Shown here: positions 26,030 to 36,800 of the stretch, piece by piece | Layout of the letters: each line of letters opens with the position of its first letter | Numbering within the stretch: position 1 is the stretch's first letter | Assembly (NCBI GenBank): GCA_016801845.1 | Contig: CM028922.1 | Span: 1,269,001-1,333,000 of the forward strand | DNA: 64,000 nucleotides | Direction: 5' to 3' | Source: Polydactylus sextarius | Taxonomy: Eukaryota > Chordata > Actinopteri > Polynemidae | Translations under genes and position numbers: made by a program | The notes under the pieces: model-generated | Told to the model about the DNA's origin: nothing | What the model saw: only the letters and a program-made list of their open reading frames with translations | The model's database searches: none

Positions 26030-29000
26030 GCTTAATGAATGTGAAAAGTGTCGACTCTGAGCTCTTTACATGAGGACAAAGTCGGGCTTCATTTCACTAC
26101 AAACAAATTTCTGAGATACCAGAGAAGCTTTAGTCTGCTCTGACTGAAATATCTCGACGACGATTCCACAGAAATTATAAACAAACGTTCATGACCCACA
26201 AATAACAACAATGATCCTTTTGAATTCTGCTCCAGAGACACCGGGACTGAAATATCTGTAAATACTGAGTTTCCAGAGAATTTATGCTAATGTTGGACTT
26301 TTCCTCTTGCGCCATCAAACCAACTAACAGTTAAACAAGATTTAAAGTGTAACTCTGTCACATGTGAACCTACATCCTACTGTCAGAGTCTCTGAGTTAA
26401 CGTCAGTTGTTCATAAATGGAGAAATGGTGGAAACACTAGAAACTGAGTAGAGACCAGTAGAAAAGAGGGATATGTCTGTTTAACTCAGTAGTGGTAAAG
26501 AAACGCTAGAAAACAAGAGTTTAATCAGGCTGTCACACACCTCTGTTGGTTTCTGACGCCTTCGTCAACGTCCAGTCGACTGTTGAACTTGTGATGTTAT
26601 TTCCTCAAATTGCAAATGAGTGTAACAACACGGAAACATCTGATCTTTGTCTCTTATAATTTAAACCTTTAAGATTTTTAAAGAAAATCAAATTCATCAG
26701 TAAATGTGAATAGAAACGAGTTCAACAGTCGACTCTTCTGGACGTTGACGAAGGCGTCAGAAACCAACAGAGGTGTGTGACAGCCTGATTAAACTCTTGT
26801 TTTCTAGCGTTTCTTTACCACTACTGAGTTAAACAGACATATCCCTCTCTTTCTACTGGACTCTACTCAGTCTGGTAACAGACCAGACTGAGTTGTTTTC
26901 TATCTCACAGACTGAGACTAAACAAGTGTTTATCTTCACTGTTTGTTTCATCAACAAAAGACAATCTACCAGTAAATAAACACATGTAAGTATGATAACA
27001 AATCCCAGAACATGACCAATAAAAGATAATCTGTTCATCATCATGTGATCATTTCTGTCAAACTTGTTGTGATTCCCTCAAGATGGTATTGACATTTCAC
27101 ATCCAGGAGACCATGAGGTCACCATGACCTTTGACCTTTAAGCTACTAAACTAAAATCACTTCATGTTTGAGTTCATTGTCTCTTCTCCACCACGTGGTT
27201 GTGTCTCTACTCTACTGGACTCTACCAGACTCTACCGGACTCTACTGGACTCTACTGGACTCTACTGGACTCTACTCAGTCTGGTGGCAGACACGTTGTT
27301 TTCCATCACAGTTTGGTTCCTCCTCCACGTGAATGTGGTGAGTGGAGTCAAACTGCTGCGACGTCACGACACTAAAACATCAGTAAACATTAATGGACAT
27401 GGAGGAGATGCTGTACTTGTTGCTGGGTTAGCTTACGACCAGGTAGCTACGACGATGGCTATCACTCTTGTCCTGTTTAAAAATGGAGCTTGATTATTTT
27501 GTTGACGCTCTCTCAACTCAACTGGCGTCTGGTGGCAGCTTGTGAAGACACTCCCTCTGACCAATCAGTGGCCGGCGTCTGTTCACGTCACGTTTTAGTA
27601 TCGACTCAGCTCCATTGGTTCCTCCACAGAGTAGGAACTAAAACAGTAGCTGGAACCAGGAACTAGCACCAAGTGGAAACACTAGAGACTGAGTAGAGAC
27701 CAGTAGATGATGGTGGAATAGTTTTCTTCTGAGCTTTTTGTTTTAAAACTCACAATAACAGCAATATTTATCCGTCTCATGTTTGGTCTTCATAGAAACA
27801 GTGTGGCCGGTGAATCCTCTCTGGATTATTGAGCAAGAGAAACAAAGAGCTGAGGAATCATCAGTCTGTTGATGTAATGAGGAGGAAAGTACGAGCTATG
27901 AAAACATCGACTTGTTGTGATCGGTCCTCAGATGAGACATTACCCCAGTTATTAATACGAAGTCATCTGCTGACTTGTTCTGTATCTGCGTTTTATCTCC
28001 TCATAATATTCTCTCAATCACCTTCTGTTCAGCGTTATCCTCTCGCTTCCTCTGAGCTGTCAGACGCTCTGCAGAGAGTCGCTGACCCATCTGTGAACTG
28101 AACGAAATGCCAAAATATCATCAAAGACTTGTTGGAGAGGTTGTCTGTCGCAAGCTGGAACAAGGGAAAGATGAGAGAAAGGTTGTAGCTGGAAGAGAAA
28201 CAGAGTGAGCTGATCTTTGTCGATCTAAATCTCTGGTCTTTCTCTTTTATCAGCGTGTCGAGATGGTTGTTGACGCTCTTCTTCCATCTTCACAACGTCT
28301 TTCTCATCTAATCTTCTCAAACTTCCTTTCTCACACTTTTCCCCCTCAGACATCGTCTCTCTCTGTCTCTCTGCTGCTGCTGAAGAACAGTAATTATTCA
28401 TACCTATTGACTGTGATCTCTTTGAAACAGATCACTCATTCTTTTCTCTTCTCTCTGTATCTTCACCTCTTTATCTCTCGTCGTTTGGACTCTTTGTTCT
28501 TTAAATATGTAAAGATCGGGAACTTACCCGGCCCCTGATGGTTTGAGCTTCAGTTCGAGTCCTTTGAAGTGAGGAAGTGTGAGCGATATACATGAAAACT
28601 ATTTTAAACATTTTAAACAATATAACTGGTGTTTTCCAGACGTATTGAAGACTGAAGCTTCTGGAGATGTTGTAAACTCAACTGCAGCACAAACAACTTT
28701 TTGTTTTGTTTTGACTATTTTAAACCCAGTGGAGACGGTGATAGAGGTTATAGAGCTTGGTTGAGCTCCAACACAATATCTTGTTAGATCTTGTTAAGAC
28801 TCATGGGAAATTTGCCTCAAGTAGTTTATATTGGCTCCAGATAGTCATGCAAATAGTTTTTTGTTTTTCTGTGCAGCGATGCAACGCTACTGAAAAGCAG
28901 AGAGAGAGAGACAATGACTGCATGTGATTTCACAAGAATCAAACAGCTAGAGGTGATTTGGGAACAGAAACAAACTAAACTGGTTTGTGGAGGTGAATTT

Positions 29001-30521
29001 AATTTGTAGGAAGGTCAGCGCAGAATGAGATCAACCACTAATGATGCCATCACTGTTGGGAACAGATATTGACTGGTTTGTGTGTGTGTGACTTTCTGCT
29101 TCACTCTTCTTTCAACACTTCAGCCTTGGCCTGGTCTCTGCTGGACTCAACCATGATTCATTTAAAACCGTTTAAAAGTTATTACTTTAGGATCATTATC
29201 TTTTGTACACAACCTGCTTTTTTGTGTGACTAATAAAAATGATTGGACAACATTAACCTTTTTAAATGAGGCTACATGTAGTAACAAGTTAAAACTGGAT
29301 TTAGGATTATTTCATATTAAAGATGAAAGGTGAATCATCAGTTAATGATCATAATGTGTGAACAGCCCTAACGACTCCATCAGAGGCCGTCGGGACCTGG
29401 TCTGAGACCGGGACTGGATCTGTCATGTTAGAAAACTGGAGGAGTCTGAAGAGACTGACAAAGAGCGACAGCCAATCAGAGGAGGGATGTGAGATAAATG
29501 CTGCTGCCGTCTCACTGATTCACTCACAACCACGTTTAAAAGTCTGACGTTTTAACGCTTTTTCTTTCATTTTCACTTTCTACAAACTCCCCGCGTCTGA
29601 TCCAGATGTTACCTGGTACCGGGGAGGTCTGCTGCTGATTTCAGCTCCACCATGAAAACCAGCGTGTTGCCATGGTGATGTTTACACGCCGGTTTAGCGG
29701 TTTAGTCTAGTCTGCTCGTCAACAATAAACGGCTGTAAATCACGGTGAGAAGCAGCGGCTACATCCTGTCTAGTTCATGTGACCAGACGTAGAGTTTGGT
29801 GACGTCACGGTGTGATCGGGAGTCAATCACTGACAAGTCTTGTAGTGTGAACACTACAGGTCTCAGACCAGTTGTTGAGACTCCACATCATGGGAACACA
29901 AGTCGCCAACGATCACGACAGAGACTGAGACTCACTGATCAATGGTGAAGTCGACTGATGTGAATTAGAAATCTGCCCAATCACTTTAAGACCTGAATAA
30001 AATAAGCATCAGCCTCTGATCCTCAATGAGTTGAAAAAAGAAGACAAATAATCATTTCTTCCAGTCATGTATCACGTATAATTACCCAAAATTCAATGCA
30101 ACTGATCGAACGTCAACAATCACTATATGTGACACTATATATGAACTTTAGTTTTCAGACGTCTGTGTTAACAACCTCTCTCACTATAAACGTCACAGTT
30201 GTGGTTTTGACTGAAAAGTGTTGAACCAGCAGATCAACCACCATGTGACGTGAAACCAACATTCGTCAACTGTAACGACTTGTTGATCTCTTGACTTCTC
30301 CTGTCATCGGGTCAAAAGTTTATTCTTTTCCCAGATCTCAGCCTCTGCCAGATTTGAGTAATAATGAGCTAATGTTAGCATGCTAACATGTTAGCCTTAG
30401 AGAGCCTTGTTTTGTGTGATGTCTCTCAGTTACTCAGAAAAAAAAAAACGCTTTAAAGATAAAATCTTTTCATTTTTCAGCTAAATTGCAAATGCACACA
30501 AGCATACACAGACTGTTAGTG

Positions 30522-30567
<46 letters not shown>

Positions 30568-30752
30568 TGTGGTTCCTGGTAATGGACCCACTGGTACTTA
30601 TCTTTAAATTATCTCTCATTCATTTCAACTACACCCTGAACCAGATAAAAGGAAAAGAGAAGCACGACGTTACACGGAGCAGCAGCGATTCAGACCCAGA
30701 TAAGCTTCTACATAACTGATGAGTGAGAACATCGTCAATGTTAAGAATGTGA

Positions 30753-30789
<37 letters not shown>

Positions 30790-33297
30790 GATAATAAAAG
30801 ACTTTAAGGCAGAGCTGCAGCAGCTCAGGAGATGTTACAGGACTTCGTGTTTCATTCAGCTTCTCTTTCTCCTCTGATTGTGTTTGTTTTGTTACAAACC
30901 GTCTCAAATCCTTCCTAAAATATCTCAGGTATGTGTTATTCGTTTTAACGCTTCACATCATAAGTGTTTAGTATTTCATTTAATTCCTTCAACCGTTTCC
31001 CTTCAGCGACGGCAACACAGGAGGAGACGCAGAGACAAAGAGACGCTGTGTGATACTGGAGATAGTCCGACTGATTCAAGGCCACACACAAAAAAAAAAA
31101 AAAAAAACCTTCGGGGCTGGGAAATCGACAACCATCACCATAGCAACCCCCGCCCCCCCAAGGGAATCTATGCCTCAATCCACAGTGGATCTGACTCCTG
31201 ATCAGCCACACGGCGGTCATCTCATCTCCAGATGTGTGGGTGTCAAAGTCTCTTCAAGAGGCTGGTGTGAGTCAGAGAAGATCATAAACCTGTTGTAATT
31301 TATCTGTGTTGGCTGGTCGCTCTCAGCTCCTCAGCATGGGTGGCACACTGCTACATTATTCATCAGACAGATGACTGGCTGTGGCAGGACGCCGACACAG
31401 GAGGTGTGTGTGTGTGTGTGTTGCCTGAGTGCTGAGCCAGGGCCAGATTACAAAACGTGAAGAGGAGAGAAGGTTTCTGGTGCATGTGTGGAAACTGGCA
31501 AGAAAAAAAAAAAAAACTACAGTTCCTTCCCCCTTTTCTCTCCAAGAGAGAGAGAGTCTGGGTACGTGACTGCAGCAGCGTTCGTTTCTTTACATAAATC
31601 GTCTTCCATATTGCGGCGTTTGGTTTTTGTACCCACCTGGACGTGTTCTCCAGAGTGCTGCGGACTTCATTCATCTGCTCTTTCCCAAAATACACCACTG
31701 TCAGATGGACTCTGCCGTCCTGACGCACACAGACTTCCCTGTTTGTACAAACAAACACAGAGAGAGGAAGAGACATTATGGATGAAAGCAGTCGCATAAT
31801 GAGGGAGAAGGAGAGATTAGATGACTAGGAAGGAGAGAGAAGGCTGAGAGGCTTTAAGACAAGTCTCATAATTACTTCATTTACCGTTTCAATCATTCAT
31901 GTCAAAGCTGAAAATGTAAAGATTTGCCACATCTCTGTTTTATTGCATTATAAATTAGATTTCTTTGAGGGTTTGACTCATCAGTCATATAAAAATATAC
32001 ATTTAAATTTTCTAACGTTTAGAGGTTAAAGAATAACCAACATGATTTTCTTTATTCTGACACTAAGGCTACAGCCACACTCAAAACGTTTCTCGTCCAC
32101 ACGCGTATCGTTCACGTCCAGATGGAGAATAATATGTCTGCCACACCTACAGGTGGCGCTGTAAACACACACTGAGTTAAAACATAAACACAAGAAGCAT
32201 CATCATCATCATCATCATCATCAGAGTTCGTTTTGATAAAAAACTTTTGTGGATTGAAAACTGAAAACTAAAATATGTCACAGTGAAGTGTTAACACCCG
32301 GACGGCGGCGGCGTAATCTCCACCTCACATGAAACATGGAGCCACACAAGCAAACATCAGCACTAGTGAGACTTTGATTATTGATTAGAATTGAAAACAA
32401 GTCAGCAGATATGTTGGTGGAGACGATCACGGTCCAGATCCATGATTAACGTTCTGTCCAGTGAAAATTAAAGGAGAAGAAGACGACGTTGAGAAAGTGA
32501 AAACGGCACTTTTTGAAAAAGAACTAGCATCTCCTACGTCTGTCAGTGTGTCTTTACAGCGCCACCTATGGGTGTGGCAGACACAATACACCGTTTTAAC
32601 CCAGTTTCCTGTTTCTCCATCTGGACACAAACATTTCCTGAAACGGTACGTGTGCTGACGTGAAACTTTTTGATTCCGCAAAAGAAAAAAATACCAACAA
32701 ACGTTGTTGTGCAGACGTAGTCTGAGCTTAAAGAAGAGTACGTGGATAAAAACCAGGCTAAGGCTACGTCCTCACGACAATGTTTTTAGGTTAATCGCCA
32801 AAAGTTTTTTTATTGTTTCAACCTTTCATCCACGTGACGGTGGCGTTATCTTTTTTTTAAAATGGGTGGATGAAAATCTCAAAACGTCGCCCCTTGTGTT
32901 GTCGTCTCGACGGTGACGATGAAAACGATGACGTCATCGTCCCACGTGACCAGAAGTAGGAAGATAGAGACGCTTAAATAATTAATTCTTCTTCTTGTGT
33001 TCATGTTTGTCCTCAGTGACGGACTAGCGCCTTCTACATCTCTGTCTGTGTGTTTACAGCGCCACCTATAGGTGTGGCAGACGTCAAATAGCAACAAACG
33101 TCGTCGCGTGGATGTAGTCGAAACAAAAAATAAAAAAACAGACGTGTGTGAGTAAAACTCAGACTAAAGAGTGAGATAGAGCGGGAGATTCCTGTGGACA
33201 CTTTGATGGAGACGTGTCAAATATATCACACACACGCTGAAGATAATTCACCTCGTTTTCTCCAAAAAGACTCGTACATTTGTCACAATTTTACTTC

Positions 33298-33342
<45 letters not shown>

Positions 33343-33783
33343 CACGTTGTGAAAGAAAAAATCTCATAAAAATCAACTAGATGAATGAAAGATGTTTAAA
33401 CATGTGTAAAAGATGTGAGGACGATACCGAGCAGTCATTATAAATACTGGAGTGTAAAATGTTAGTGTATTATTACCAGGAAATTGAGTTTTTTGCAGGG
33501 AGTTTTTTATATATTTTTTGTCACCAGAAACCAAAACATAGACAAAAAAAATGTGTTTTTTTTTCATATCAGTGAATCAGATTCCTGCTTTTGTCGAGTC
33601 TCAGTGTGAATAAATAAGATTTGATAAACACACAGTTACTCACTGTTATCACCGTCTACACACACAGTTTCTCCTACTGCACCTTTAATATGGACGAGGG
33701 CCAAAGTGTTTGCTCAGCCACTCGACGAGTCTTTCATGGAGGTACACTTCATGCCATGCTCTATATCAACTCCTGCCCCCAGG

Positions 33784-33826
<43 letters not shown>

Positions 33827-36800
33827 TTTTAATGGGCTTTAAACGCAGCTACCAGGCCTGATTTACCATGTAGAAAGAGCTGTGATAAGCAGCAACAGCA
33901 GCACAATAAATCACAGACGTTAAAGACGATGTTTCCTCCGACGGCGGCGGTGACGAACTGTGAAGTTGAAACAAGCGTATTTTTGTTTATTTAGTCAATG
34001 AGCTGTGACCACAGGTCAAAATGTAGCTATTTGTTTTAATTTTACCTTGGATGGTTTAATAAACCGTCTATAACTTTTTCTTTATAGAGTAAAAAATTAA
34101 AAAAATACATATTAAACTAAATTTTCTGTGGTCTTTTACCAACTTTATCTTTATTCATCTTCATCTCTCTTTATATTCTGATGATTATGCCTACCAGCAC
34201 CAAAACAAATTATCTGATAACACTACATGTTTTATAATAATACTGAGATGATCCCCTCTAGTTTTAATTTTCTTTCTTTTTTTCTCTTTAATCCAAAACT
34301 TCTTGTCACCATCTGCCTGATCCCCAATTAAAATGTAAAACTACCAAAGCTGAGTTTGAATACGACAGTATCACAGTTTTGGTTCTGTGGTGCTTCTGTC
34401 TCTGTCATATTGTTTGTCTTACTTACTTATAATTAACAGCTTGGATGTTGCAGGAAAATAAAACCCAAAGACTCTGAGGATCAGTCTCACCTGAAGTTGT
34501 GCATGAAGTGTTTGAACTTGTCTGTTCGTCTCGACAACGGGACGATGATGTTGATGAGGACGTTGGACGTGTCCACCCTCTCGTTTCTCACTTTCATCAA
34601 CGGTCCGAAGGGACGGAAGAGAACCAGGCGTCTGAACTCGTTACTCGACTCTCCTCTGAAGGTGAGTTCGTACAGCGTCCCTTTGTCCTTCTCTGTACGA
34701 GTGATACCTGACAGGTGAGGAACAGAAACGTAAACTTTACCAACTTTAAAAATTCAGTGACAGTGATCCTGTGCAGCGTCTTTGACATAATAACCTCAAA
34801 CAAAACATGACTCACATCCTTGATACAATAGCAAAACTGTGAGGATGAATTTAAAGTGTAACTCTGTCACATGTGAACCTATATCCTACTGTTAGAGTCT
34901 CTGAGTTAACATCAGTTGTTAATAAATGAAACAAACAGTTGCTACGTTTGGTTCCTCCTCCACGTGAATGTGGTGAGTGGAGTCAAACTGCTGCGACGTC
35001 ACGACACTAAAACATCAGTAAACATTAATGGACATGGAGGAGATGCTGTACTTGTTGCTGGGTTAGCTTACGACCAGGTAGCTACGACGATGGCTATCAC
35101 TCTTGTCCTGTTTAAAAATGGAGCTTGATTATTTTGTTGACGCTCTCTCAACTCAACTGGCGTCTGGTGGCAGCCTGTGAAGACACTCCCTCTGACCAAT
35201 CAGTGGCCGGCGTCTGTTCATGTCACTTTTTAGTGTCGACTCAGCTCCATTGGTTCCTCCACAGAGTAGGAACTAAAACAGTAGCTGGAACCAGGAACTA
35301 GCACCAAGTGGAAACACTAGAAACTGAGTAGAGACCAGTAGATGATGGTGGAAAAGACGTATTTGTCTCTTATAATTCAGACATATAAGATTGAAGCTAG
35401 CTCATATATTCAGTATTTACTCTGAGGATATCTGTCCGTCCATCCGGCTGCTAAACAGTCAACTCTTCTGATTGTTGACGAAGGCGTCAGAAACCAACAG
35501 AGGTGTGTGACAGCCTGATTAAACTCTTGTTTTCTAGCGTTTCTTTACCACTACTGAGTTAAACAGACATAGTGTTTTGTTGGTGAGGCTCCTTAGAAAG
35601 AGATGTTCAGCCTCTTTAGTGACACAACAACACTGTTTACTTTGACGTTAGAAATCTGCCCTGATCACTTAGTTTATCAGCTGCCTGGTCAGACTCACCA
35701 CTACCACCACATCTACACTAACTAGACACTGTTTGTTTCATTTATTAACAACTGACGTTAACTCAGAGACTCTAACAGTAGGATGTAGGTTCACATGTTT
35801 TATAAATTTAGTTTCATTAAGGTCATGGTTTTATTTCACAAAATGTAAACATATAACCTGTGGTGAGTTTAAATTTGTTTTGTCAGATTTTTTTCTTTGC
35901 TACAACTTTGTTTTTGTAATTTTTTTCTGTGTTTTTTGTTTATGATCCTTTGAGATTTCTAAGAGTTTCTAAACGCCAGAGATCACTTTTTCCCAGTAAA
36001 TTAATCTCTAACTCTCTATCTCAAAATCTATCTCTTTGTGTTTGTGTCACTGGTTGACTGTGACAGTCTGATGGTTGGATAGATAGATGATAGATCATGA
36101 GGCCACATGAGACGTCGTTCTTGAACTTCTGCAGCTGCTGCCGGGCAAAGAGCCACAACTGTACACATGACACATACGTAGACAGTGAAACAGAGGCTCC
36201 AACCATCATCCAAAATAAGCTTGTTCCTCAAAGAGAGAAAGTTATTTCTCAATTACTCAGCTATTACTAACAGTGTTTTTTGACCTTCACAGGTCAGTGG
36301 AGGTTACAAGAAAAATGGGAACTGAGAGAAGATAAACACATGACTAGAATGGATGTGGTCAACAAATACCAGACACAAAGACATAACAAAGATGGATAAA
36401 AATCAGAAAAAAAAAAGAACTGACAGAAGCAAAACAAAAGAAAAAGAGGAATCGAGAAAACACAAAGAAATCTGTGGGTTTTTAGATTCACGGTCTGACT
36501 GCAGCTTGAATTAAGGTTTTTCCTGTTAAAGTTTGACCAGTTTCCTGTGATGGTAAACCTCAATTCCCAGAGGAAAAACGATAAGATTTCATTTAGTAAA
36601 TACGTTGAACAATTTGGACTAAATGCCTTCACTTCCTGTCTCTGTCTGAGAGTCTAAGGACTAAAGCCTCAGATGGATTTTGCATACTGTCTGGACTATC
36701 TGCTTTCATCTGCCTGGTTTAGATAAAACCTCCTTTTTTTTAAAGATTTACTTAAAAATCGATGGATAAATCCATTATGGAGCATTAAGTGGAAAAATAT

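Noticed and set aside
27164..27493. 109-codon frame in R2 as a gene
   Set aside because: The same stretch occurs in several repeat copies. Its first part is the translated 11-bp tandem lead.
31363..31799. Minus-strand 144-codon frame
   Set aside because: Only 31637-31738 is coding (csgalnact1 exon 3). The rest is intron carried by an open frame.
32427..33097. Several frames at 32.4-33.1 kb
   Set aside because: They fall in the R6 elements and are mirror readings of their inverted arms.
33300..33337. CAG run as a possible polyglutamine or expanded-repeat gene
   Set aside because: It is intronic in csgalnact1, with no open coding context.
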